The notes: generated by a model from the sequence alone, not told the origin. A DNA stretch of 6,428 bases from JAGXOF01 sp046545575 (GCA_046545575.1 JBKGZM010000094.1:1-6428), one strand, 5' to 3'; shown: positions 1-5,893, counted from the first letter of the stretch. Made by a program: numbers and translations.

Positions 1-96
1 CAGAAACTTTGTGAAGCTCATTGTGCCCATGTAGATGCACACCATACTTTTCAACGACAAATCCGCAATGTCCTGAGTTCTGAAGTTGGGATGTAA
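1..96 (+). CDS. Possible 3' end of an upstream gene (partial, unrecognised)
   Basis: Frame 1 is open from the left edge to TAA at 94-96, giving 31 residues rich in Cys and His (for example CEAHCAHVDAHH) and ending in EVGM. The stop lies 2 bp before the GTG of the next gene, a spacing that would fit translational coupling in an operon. I do not recognise the family. Minus-strand frames are also open over this short distance, so openness alone says little; this could equally be intergenic DNA. The sequence left of the window is needed to decide. Confidence 0.25.
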   Translation, partial: QKLCEAHCAHVDAHHTFQRQIRNVLSSEVGM

Positions 97-98
97 CA

Positions 99-1007
99 GT
101 GACCACGATGAAGGAGTTCTTCCTGAACATCTATGGCTACTTACCGCAGTTCGTGGGCGCACTTTTGCTGGCCCTGCTTGCATGGATTCTTGCCCGAGTG
201 GGGAGGAAAGCCACGCGAGGCTTGCTGAAGCGCACCAAGATCGATGAGCGACTGGGAAAACAAAAAGGTGAATACCCCATAAGTCATGGGGTAGGAACGG
301 TAGTCTGGTGGGGCATTTGGATATTCTTCTTCCTGGCTATCCTGGAGACTCTGGGAGTTCAGGGGATGTTGGAGCCGGTCCGGGAGGTGTTTGCGAAGGT
401 CCTTGGTGCGCTGCCCAACATGTTTGCGGCTGGGTTAGTGGTCGTCATTGCATGGTTCGGAGGCCGCCTGGTTACCAACTGGCTTGCACGAGCCCTCACT
501 TCCATCCGGTTCAACGAAGTACCGACCAAACTCGGGATTAGCCAGGTCCCCACCGAAGGCAAGTGGACCGCATCCAATATCGTAGGATACGCGATTTTGG
601 CCGTGATAGTCTTCTACGCTGTAACCATGGCTGTCAACTTGCTGGAATTTTCGATGGCAGAAACGCTGGTGGCTGGACTAACGAAATTCATCGCCCAGGT
701 CATACTGGGGCTGGCTATCCTCGTCGTTGGCATACTCCTGGCGAGATTTGTAGCCGGGATAATACGGGCTGCCAAGCAACCATCCGTTTTGGCCTCCGCA
801 GTGCAGGCCTTTATTATAGTGCTTGTTGGGGCCATAGGTGCGCGCGCAATGGGATTCGCAAATGACATTATCGTCCTGGGCTTCGGCCTCATACTGGGCG
901 CTATTGCCGTAGCAGTTGCTATCGCTTTCGGATTGGGAGGTCGCGACGTTGCCAGGGAGCAATTACAGCGCTGGACAGGCTCATCAAAATCGAAAAAGGA
1001 AAGCTAA
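99..1007 (+). CDS. MscS-family conserved TM helix protein (mechanosensitive channel-like)
   Basis: An integral inner-membrane protein of 302 residues. Hydrophobic segments are seen at about residues 15-33, 66-86, 104-124, 160-181, 197-222, 229-250 and 258-278. Several are followed by Arg-rich turns in the repeated pattern of the conserved TM helix family (PF05552 type), such as LARVGRKATRG near 31-41 and FGGRLVTNWLARAL near 120-133. The C-terminal FGLGGRDVAREQLQRW (277-292) is the hallmark end of these proteins. There is no soluble MscS beta domain after the last helix, only a short Lys/Ser tail, so channel activity and a role in osmotic stress are family inference. The start may be GTG at 99 (MTTMKEFF) or ATG at 108; neither has a strong Shine-Dalgarno, and GTG lies just after an upstream stop. 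No clear terminator follows. Confidence 0.82.
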   Translation: MTTMKEFFLNIYGYLPQFVGALLLALLAWILARVGRKATRGLLKRTKIDERLGKQKGEYPISHGVGTVVWWGIWIFFFLAILETLGVQGMLEPVREVFAKVLGALPNMFAAGLVVVIAWFGGRLVTNWLARALTSIRFNEVPTKLGISQVPTEGKWTASNIVGYAILAVIVFYAVTMAVNLLEFSMAETLVAGLTKFIAQVILGLAILVVGILLARFVAGIIRAAKQPSVLASAVQAFIIVLVGAIGARAMGFANDIIVLGFGLILGAIAVAVAIAFGLGGRDVAREQLQRWTGSSKSKKES

Positions 1008-1097
1008 GCCAGGTTCACGATAAGGGCTATTAAAACCAAACATCTCCGGGTATGCCTCCTGGCCCTCATTATTGCAGTCTTGTTTCCTAATTGGATT

Positions 1098-1125
1098 GGG
1101 TGGGGCGAATAGATTCGCCCTACCT
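1098..1125. repeat. REP-like hairpin (GGGCGAAT / ATTCGCCC)
   Basis: A perfect 8-bp inverted repeat, GGGCGAAT at 1103-1110 and ATTCGCCC at 1113-1120, has only AG between its arms. The pairing extends outward through G1102-T1121 (wobble), T1101-A1122, G1100-C1123, G1099-C1124 and G1098-T1125 (wobble). Short palindromes of the form GTAGGGGCGAAT...ATTCGCCCCTAC occur as dispersed REP-type repeats in many environmental bacteria, and this fits that look. The TTTT after it (1126-1129) is too short to make it a convincing terminator, though it could help end transcription of the membrane-protein gene. It sits just 5' of the decayed alpha-E block. Confidence 0.6.
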
Positions 1126-1160
1126 TTTGGACTGACTATGAAAGGGCGAGAGCCAGCATT

Positions 1161-1777
1161 ATGTTAAGTAGGGTCGCGGATTCGGTCTAACGGTAATTCA
1201 ATTCCTCACCTTCGATGCCGATTACCCCAACTCCATCGTCTCATGTCTCAGAAAGGCCCGTGAACAAGCACGTTCGGTGCGTGAGGTGATTTCGTCCGAA
1301 ATGTGGCAAAGCATAAATGAGTTTTTCCTTTTCGTCACCTCTGCCGAAGCCAGGAGTAACGCCTTCTCGGACCCTCATACCTTTTTCAACCGGGTGAGAC
1401 TGGGAAATCACAGATTCATTGGCACAAGGGCAAGTACAATGTCCCACGGTATCAATATTGCAGAGGCAGACGACGCCGAACGCGAGCGCCAAAGGTTAAC
1501 AATGGCTGAGCCCTATCGGACCTTGCTCGGACACCTTCGCCACGAGATCGGTCACTACTATTGGGACTGGTTGGTGCGTGATAGCTCATGGCTCTCCTCA
1601 TTCAGGGAACAATTTGGTGATGAAAGCGAGGACTACGGCCAGGCAATAGATAGACACTACCACGATGGGCCACCTCCCGATTGGTCAGGGCAGTTCGTCA
1701 GTATATACGCCAGTGCCCACCCCTGAGAAGACTGGGCCGAAACCTGGGCACATTATCTGCACATTGTCGACACGTTC
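1161..1777 (+). pseudogene. Chimeric remnant: alpha-E domain protein fused to Mx-type zinc metallopeptidase
   Basis: Three fragments are joined. (1) ATG at 1161 gives MLSRVADSV and then TAA at 1188; this is the usual N-terminus of alpha-E (DUF403) proteins, which continue LYWM in intact members. (2) In another frame, about 1193-1450 encodes an internal alpha-E stretch with FDADYPNSIVSCLRKARE, VREVISSEMWQSINEFFLF and RASTMSHG. About 60-70 residues that normally separate these parts are missing. (3) From about 1451 the frame continues as the Peptidase_Mx catalytic region: INIAEADDAERER, EPYRTLLGHLRHEIGHYYWD with the zinc motif HEIGH at 1541-1555, and VSIYASAHP. TGA at 1724-1726 replaces the expected Trp, after which EDWAETWAHYLHIVDT continues to about 1774. 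The longest open frame (1277-1726, 149 residues from GTG) has no Shine-Dalgarno. Alpha-E proteins are often encoded beside ATP-grasp, transglutaminase-like and Mx peptidase genes. The metallopeptidase N-terminus and everything between the two genes are gone, so no function is expected. Confidence 0.8.
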
Positions 1778-2628
1778 AGGGGGACATATCCAATCTCCTC
1801 AGCTATTTGCTGCCCCTCAGGCCCCCGACAAAAATCAATGAAAGCCTTTGCCGGTTGCTCAGGGCAAGTTTTGGTAACAAGCTGAAGACGCCGCAAAACC
1901 GGATATTCGCCGCTCAAGCAATTTTCCACCGTACATTCAATTCCCTCAAGCTTCAGCGCCTTAACCCCCTGAACATAACCAAGAGACACGAAGCCAATCC
2001 CCGAGGAATCGCCCTGTATATTTGACTGAATGCCAGCATTGGAATCCACCCTCTCGGCTTCCTTAACGATTTCATCTTCTTCATAACCGGCATACTCGAT
2101 TACCTTGTCAACAAAACAATCCATCGTTCCAGAGCCCTTCTCACGGCAATAAGGGGTAATACTACCACCCTCTGACCATCCCAGTTCGCCCCATTCCGTT
2201 ATCTCCCCAATGTAGATTTCCGCCACCTCCTCCCTGCTCAATGCCTCAATCGTATTAGACTCATTGACCACTATAGCCACCGCATCCCTGGCAATGGGGT
2301 AAGAAATCAAATCGCTTTCCGATAGATGAACAGGCCGGGAAATGGCACCTATATCTGATATTCCAGCAGCACAGTCGCTTATGCCTTTGCCTGAGCCACC
2401 ACCTCCGATCTCGATCCTCACCTTCCCGTGTTCATTCATAAAAGCGGCAGCCATCCTCTCCACTAATGGCTTCACACTGGTCGACCCAGACTCCGTAATG
2501 GTGCCCGAAAGCTCAACCTGCCCATCCGCTTGAGGAGAACTTCCACCTCCTCCACAAGCCCCCATCAGAAAAACCAAACCCACTATCAATACGCCAACTA
2601 CCGAAAGCACCATTCCTCTCTTTGCCAT
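1753..2628 (-). CDS. pstS: Phosphate ABC transporter substrate-binding lipoprotein PstS
   Basis: Binds phosphate outside the membrane and hands it to the PstCAB permease. The protein has 291 residues. The N-terminus MAKRG is followed by a hydrophobic stretch and the lipobox LMGAC, giving a lipidated Cys25 and a Gly/Ser-rich linker. Phosphate-site motifs appear in the family order: GSTSV (48-52), GGGGSGKG (75-82) with SDIGAISRP (91-99), and RExGSGT (162-168). The C-terminus FIDFCRGPEGQQIAEEIGYVPLN is typical. The last six residues (VSTMCR) are read from DNA that on the other strand belongs to the metallopeptidase remnant, so the original stop was probably lost at a deletion junction near 1774. 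Cysteines are unusually frequent for PstS. The start at 2628 has AAAAGGAG at 2640-2647 on the minus strand; Met6 is an alternative. No pstCAB or phoU lies within the window, so this is an orphan copy here. A PhoB-type operator and promoter lie upstream. Confidence 0.93.
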   Translation of the reverse strand: MAKRGMVLSVVGVLIVGLVFLMGACGGGGSSPQADGQVELSGTITESGSTSVKPLVERMAAAFMNEHGKVRIEIGGGGSGKGISDCAAGISDIGAISRPVHLSESDLISYPIARDAVAIVVNESNTIEALSREEVAEIYIGEITEWGELGWSEGGSITPYCREKGSGTMDCFVDKVIEYAGYEEDEIVKEAERVDSNAGIQSNIQGDSSGIGFVSLGYVQGVKALKLEGIECTVENCLSGEYPVLRRLQLVTKTCPEQPAKAFIDFCRGPEGQQIAEEIGYVPLNVSTMCR

Positions 2629-2639
2629 TTCTGTTCACA

Positions 2640-2647
2640 CTCCTTTT
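2640..2647 (-). promoter_or_regulatory. Shine-Dalgarno of pstS
   Basis: The minus strand reads AAAAGGAG 11 nt before the ATG at 2628. The spacing is a little long but the match is good, which supports this start over the in-frame Met6. Confidence 0.65.
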
Positions 2648-2727
2648 ATATCAATTACCTCTCTCCCAGACAGTACCGAGCTTTTCTTCCTCCTGATAAA
2701 TGACGTATCTTAATGCAAGGGTCTCTC

Positions 2728-2741
2728 GTAGCAATTGCTAC
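2728..2741. repeat. Perfect 14-bp palindrome in the pstS leader
   Basis: GTAGCAATTGCTAC is a perfect inverted repeat with no central spacer. It lies between the predicted pstS transcription start and the start codon, about 100 bp from the latter. It could be a site for a dimeric regulator; as RNA its seven-base arms have no loop and would fold poorly. Role unknown. Confidence 0.45.
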
Positions 2742-2797
2742 TCCGGTTCCAATCATCTCACTTACCACCCATATTATCTTAAATATAACCCACTACG

Positions 2798-2826
2798 ATT
2801 CTGCCTTTCCATCTCTAATCCGTCAA
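2798..2826 (-). promoter_or_regulatory. Predicted sigma70-type promoter of pstS
   Basis: On the minus strand, TTGACG (2826-2821, 5 of 6 to the -35 consensus) is followed after exactly 17 bp by CAGAAT (2803-2798, 4 of 6 to the -10 consensus). Transcription would start near 2791 and give a leader of about 160 nt. The -35 hexamer lies 4 bp from, and in the same 11-bp register as, the half-site array upstream, as expected for a PhoB-type activated promoter. The -10 is mediocre, consistent with activator dependence. Confidence 0.55.
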
Positions 2827-2830
2827 GAAT

Positions 2831-2892
2831 TCTAAGGTTCCTCTAAGGTCTTTCTAGTGAAACTCCAATCTATTTCTAGGGTTATTCCAACG
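2831..2892. promoter_or_regulatory. Six-copy 11-bp-period direct repeat, likely PhoB/PhoP-type operator (Pho box)
   Basis: Seven-base units start at 2831, 2842, 2853, 2864, 2875 and 2886, each exactly 11 bp apart: TCTAAGG, TCTAAGG, TCTAGTG, TCCAATC, TCTAGGG, TCCAACG. All six share TC(T/C)A, and the first two are identical. On the pstS strand the unit reads CCTTAGA. The 7+4 layout is that of PhoB and other OmpR-family winged-helix regulators, which bind head-to-tail on one face of the helix. The array lies just upstream of the predicted pstS -35, supporting activation under phosphate limitation. It also lies 62 bp before the divergent gene at 2954, so it may act on both. The identity of the regulator is inferred from the neighbour. 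Confidence 0.68.
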
Positions 2893-2953
2893 CTCGATGC
2901 TTTAAACTATTAATGGAAGCGAATATTTGTTTATACAAGAGTTCTAAACATCT

Positions 2954-3736
2954 ATGACTTTGATCAACAAACGCGAACCTCTTAAGAAGCCTGAGAGCTC
3001 AGTCGAACCAGTCCAGCAATCCCTATGCGTGAATCTGGTTAAAGAGTTAGGCGGCGGGCATGCTTCAAGTCTGGGCATTAACCTCAGCGACGGGAACTCA
3101 GAGGAGGTCTTTAAATGGTTTGTGGCTTCCGTACTCCTGAGTGCAAGGATAAACGAAAGCGCTGCACTTAGTACATACGAACAGTTTAAGCAAGATAATA
3201 TACTCTCGCCGGACGCAATTTTGCAGACCAGCTGGCAAGGACTGATTGACATCATGGCCAAAGGCGGTCAGGGAAAATACGACTCAGCTATCGCCACAAG
3301 GTTGCTGGAGTCTTCCCGAACCCTTAAAGAGAAATATAACGGCGACCTAAACCGCCTCCATTTCTTCGCCGAAAACGGGGAATCGCTTGCTACAAACCTC
3401 CGTCTCCTAAGAGGAGGTATAGACCAGCCCACAACGGATGTTTTCCTGAGGGGACTGAGGGATATCTGGGAAAAGGCGCAGCCACCACTGGCCGAGGCAG
3501 CTATTTTGGCGTCAAGAAATCTAGGCTTGACCCAGGCCACTGACGCAGAAGGCACCCTGGAGCAGGTAGGAATTATACGAGATATCGGTTGGGATAATAA
3601 AATGAGGCTTTCGGATATGGAAGCTGCACTAACAAAGCTGGGAAAGGACTACTGCCTCAGAAAAAGGTGCCATCTCTGTCCGGCAGTTCAACAATGCAGA
3701 CTTGCGACAGGCGGGAACAATCCCAACTGCCAGTGA
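2954..3736 (+). CDS. Divergent endonuclease III-like HhH-GPD protein with Fe-S cluster loop
   Basis: A soluble protein of 260 residues resembling the endonuclease III / HhH-GPD base-excision repair fold. The helical core holds FVASVLLSARINESAA (56-71), which corresponds to the LLSxQ..d helix of Nth proteins. YNGDLNRLH (128-136) is followed by a hairpin region, LLRGGIDQPTTDVFLRGL (151-168). Near the C-terminus four cysteines, C234, C239, C242 and C248, form CLRKRCHLCPAVQQC, an Fe-S loop with C-X4-C-X2-C-X5-C spacing instead of the usual C-X6 first gap. Where Nth has GRKTA with the catalytic Lys, this protein has DQPTT, and I see no equivalent of the VDTH Asp motif. It may bind DNA without glycosylase activity or use other residues. 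ATG at 2954 has no clear Shine-Dalgarno. The next gene follows closely, suggesting an operon. The left 60 bp adjoin the PhoB-like array. Confidence 0.75.
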   Translation: MTLINKREPLKKPESSVEPVQQSLCVNLVKELGGGHASSLGINLSDGNSEEVFKWFVASVLLSARINESAALSTYEQFKQDNILSPDAILQTSWQGLIDIMAKGGQGKYDSAIATRLLESSRTLKEKYNGDLNRLHFFAENGESLATNLRLLRGGIDQPTTDVFLRGLRDIWEKAQPPLAEAAILASRNLGLTQATDAEGTLEQVGIIRDIGWDNKMRLSDMEAALTKLGKDYCLRKRCHLCPAVQQCRLATGGNNPNCQ

Positions 3737-3756
3737 AGAAATGAAAGGATGCCCAA

Positions 3757-3764
3757 AAGGGGGG
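3757..3764 (+). promoter_or_regulatory. Shine-Dalgarno that favours the start at 3770
   Basis: AAGGGGGG ends 5 nt before ATG at 3770. The alternative in-frame ATG at 3749 is preceded directly by AAAGG with no spacer, so 3770 is the better start. Confidence 0.5.
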
Positions 3765-3769
3765 AAAGG

Positions 3770-4417
3770 ATGTTCTGGAATAAAAAAACAGCTAAAGAAG
3801 GGTCGACAGAAACAAAGGTCGAAAAGCTATCCGGACCAAGAGCAATACCGGCAATCGTGGGAAGCCACCTAGTGGACCAGTTCAAGCAAGACGCTGACCT
3901 GATACCCTTGCTGAAAGCCGTGGTTCGGAAGAGATCAAACGGGGACAAGGGCTTCGATATCCGTATCTTCGACGAGGCCGACGCAACAGTCAAACAAGTG
4001 ACGGTCAGGAACTACACCACCCTCGATCAGAACCCATCGTTGATTATCTGCGAGGGATTGTTCGATGAGCAGACAAAGCACGTGGAACTAACGGAGAAGA
4101 AGACGATTAATTACAATGTCCCCATTCTCACCGAGCAAGAGATACGCGAGAAGATCGAAGCCTTAAGCAATCCCGGAGACTTCGTCTTCTTCTATCAAGC
4201 TCGCGGGCCAGCATCAGGTGGGCCTCTCGGCCGAGGGGCCTCTGTAATTGAGCTAAATCCCGGCTACCCCGGTAAGAGACAGAAAAAGTACATAATCTAC
4301 ACAGCGGATGTGGATGGCGTGGAGCCAAAGGGTAAGGGACAAAAACTGTATGACGCCGATAAACCCAAAGACATCGCCAAGTGGGTCAAAGAGGCCCATC
4401 ACAAACGCGCCTTCTAG
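3770..4417 (+). CDS. Conserved-looking hypothetical protein, soluble and basic
   Basis: I do not recognise a family. From ATG at 3770 the protein has 215 residues and begins MFWNKKTAKEG; an in-frame ATG at 3749 would add seven. It has no membrane segment, no signal peptide and no Cys cluster. It is rich in Lys and acidic residues, with a Lys-rich first 20 residues, then IPAIVGSHLVDQ and LIPLLKAVVRKR, which look like amphipathic helices. Beta-rich stretches follow: FDIRIFDEADATVKQVTVRNY, PSLIICEGLFDEQ, GDFVFFYQARG and KYIIYTADVDG. A Gly-rich loop (RGPASGGPLGRGAS) sits between the latter two. It starts 33 bp after the HhH/Fe-S gene on the same strand, so co-transcription is likely and a linked role is possible, but nothing in the sequence shows what it is. 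Coding reality is supported by length, Shine-Dalgarno and protein-like composition. Confidence 0.82.
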   Translation: MFWNKKTAKEGSTETKVEKLSGPRAIPAIVGSHLVDQFKQDADLIPLLKAVVRKRSNGDKGFDIRIFDEADATVKQVTVRNYTTLDQNPSLIICEGLFDEQTKHVELTEKKTINYNVPILTEQEIREKIEALSNPGDFVFFYQARGPASGGPLGRGASVIELNPGYPGKRQKKYIIYTADVDGVEPKGKGQKLYDADKPKDIAKWVKEAHHKRAF

Positions 4418-4493
4418 TACTCTGTAGTGTTAATCAACTGAAAGATAAGCAATGTTAAGCTCTGGGATAGGTATCAAGAAAAACACCACCAGT

Positions 4494-4498
4494 GGAGG
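4494..4498 (+). promoter_or_regulatory. Shine-Dalgarno of the glycosyltransferase gene
   Basis: GGAGG lies 6 nt before ATG at 4505. A second ATG at 4500 is followed at once by AAA TGA in another frame (ATGAAATGA), so 4505 is the productive start. The 87-bp gap before this gene may hold its own promoter, but none stands out. Confidence 0.65.
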
Positions 4499-4504
4499 CA
4501 TGAA

Positions 4505-5893
4505 ATGACTTCCATCTGCTTTGTGGGAACTTACAGCCCTATAATGTGTGGAATAGCCGACTATACCGGCTTCCTGACTCGCGAAAGCCCCTTAAGTAGA
4601 TGCGGGGTGCTGTCGTTTGACTTAAAAAGGTCCGGATTGTCCCTGACCAAAGATCATGCCCCATCACAAGAACCCGTCTGGTACGGTATACCGGGGCGTT
4701 ACCACTATTCTGCTTCCGACATTCTGAACGGTTTACAGACACTCGGCATGAACAGCAGTGATACCGTACTGTGGTTCCAACATGAGTTTGGCATTTGGGC
4801 AAACAGTGGGCTATTCGCCAGGATGATAAAGAACCTGAACCTACCAAAAATCGTGACCTTTCATACTCTTCACTTCCAGAGCCATGAAACGCGTTACGGA
4901 CTGGAGAAAAGAGAAAATGAGCTTCTTCAGCAGGTCCTTCCATACGTTGATGCCATCACCGTCTTTAGCCGAGGAGTCCATCATGCCGTGACCTCAGCGT
5001 TTCCTCACTATCGTGATAAGATCTACGTGACAAAGCATGGTGTCCATGTTTATCCCCAAGTAAGTCAACTCAGCCGGGAAGCAGCCAAGGAAAAACTGAA
5101 TGATTTTCTTCTTTATGACTCAGACCTTGACCGAGATACAAAAGAGATGCTGCACATGCAACGTGTGTTTCTTGCCCCGGACACCATTGTGATAGGCCAG
5201 ACTGGATTCCTGTGTTCTCAAAAGCAATCGGAAACTCTCTATGAAGTGAGAGACAGTTTACAGGAACTCATCCCCGACAAAAGGATTGTCGCAGTGCGCA
5301 TCGGTGATCCAAGGGATGAATTCGGGAAAATATATGCCCGCCACCTGCGAAAGGAACATAATGGCAGGGACAAATTCCTCCTGCAGACATGGCTGCCCCA
5401 ACATATGCTCCCCGTGGCCCAGAGAGCCTTCGATGTAAACTTTTACTGGCCTACTGATTGCACTCAGAGCGGAGTATTAGCCCATGCACTGGGTGCGGAC
5501 GCTATAATCGCCGGCCGGGACCTGGAAGGGGTTGGGGAAACCCTTAAAGAGGCAGGGGAACTTGCTCACAAGGACCTCAGACATTTGAAAGCAGATATGG
5601 TAGAAATTATAAGAAATCCGGAGTTCTGTGAGAAGATAGAAAACAACGTGCTAAAGTATGCCAGGGAATTCTCCTGGAGCAGCCAATCCCGACGGCACTA
5701 TGAGCTAGCCGATAAGGTCCTATCCTCAAGCATTGCCAGCGCCTTATCACACCGATACTTGAGGGCAAATGTCGAGACTTACCCCTCAAACAGGACCGGA
5801 GGAACTCACCACATTAACCCGGGTATGGATATAAGAAGTTCCTCATTTAGAAATTCTCAGGGAGGTATGACCGGTGGCACAAGGATTCATTAA
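4505..5893 (+). CDS. GT-B glycosyltransferase, family 4-like
   Basis: A cytoplasmic or membrane-associated sugar transferase of 462 residues that probably moves a hexose from a nucleotide sugar to a glycan or lipid acceptor. The N-terminal Rossmann domain opens with ICFVGTYSPIMCGIADYTGFL; the PxxCGIAxYT loop (11-21) is typical of GT4-like enzymes. FQHEFGIW (91-98) and VTFHT (117-121) follow, then FSRG (154-157) and KHGV (177-180) at the domain link. The second domain has GQTGFL (231-236), RIGDPRDEF (265-273) and the donor-site region SGVLAHALGADAIIAGRDLEGVGETLKEAG (322-351). The classic EPFG..E motif is replaced by TDCTQSG (317-323). Residues after about 410 form a Ser/Gly/Asn-rich tail of some 50 residues that looks disordered. 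The 3' end overlaps the cold-shock gene by 20 bp. Substrate and acceptor cannot be read from the sequence. Confidence 0.9.
   Translation: MTSICFVGTYSPIMCGIADYTGFLTRESPLSRCGVLSFDLKRSGLSLTKDHAPSQEPVWYGIPGRYHYSASDILNGLQTLGMNSSDTVLWFQHEFGIWANSGLFARMIKNLNLPKIVTFHTLHFQSHETRYGLEKRENELLQQVLPYVDAITVFSRGVHHAVTSAFPHYRDKIYVTKHGVHVYPQVSQLSREAAKEKLNDFLLYDSDLDRDTKEMLHMQRVFLAPDTIVIGQTGFLCSQKQSETLYEVRDSLQELIPDKRIVAVRIGDPRDEFGKIYARHLRKEHNGRDKFLLQTWLPQHMLPVAQRAFDVNFYWPTDCTQSGVLAHALGADAIIAGRDLEGVGETLKEAGELAHKDLRHLKADMVEIIRNPEFCEKIENNVLKYAREFSWSSQSRRHYELADKVLSSSIASALSHRYLRANVETYPSNRTGGTHHINPGMDIRSSSFRNSQGGMTGGTRIH
5861..5865 (+). promoter_or_regulatory. Shine-Dalgarno of the cold-shock-domain gene
   Basis: GGAGG, inside the end of the glycosyltransferase gene, is 8 nt before GTG at 5874. 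It decides this GTG start, because the nearby ATG at 5867 is in the glycosyltransferase frame. Confidence 0.7.

Noticed and set aside
1..98. Minus-strand reading resembling tetrapyrrole methylase or Fur-family fragments
   Set aside because: The resemblance is over very few residues and would need the gene to begin inside the membrane-protein gene; not supportable.
1724..1726. TGA at a Trp position as evidence of a recoded genetic code
   Set aside because: Other genes here use TGG for Trp and end normally at TGA, and the same block has deletion scars, so simple pseudogenisation is the better reading.
1681..2025. 114-residue plus-strand open frame
   Set aside because: It covers the antisense of the pstS 3' end and an alternate frame of the peptidase remnant; the product has no family features, while pstS on the other strand is clear.
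3400..3420. CTCCT-AAG-AGGAG hairpin with GGAGG inside the HhH/Fe-S gene
   Set aside because: A 5-bp stem within coding sequence, with no start codon in a useful frame after it; likely chance.
4216..4242. GC-rich palindrome including CTCGGCCGAG inside the hypothetical gene
   Set aside because: It lies in coding sequence for a Gly-rich loop (GGPLGRGAS) and the longer stem needs a bulge, so base composition explains it.
4539..4943. 134-residue minus-strand open frame
   Set aside because: It is a shadow of the glycosyltransferase gene, whose motifs are continuous on the plus strand.
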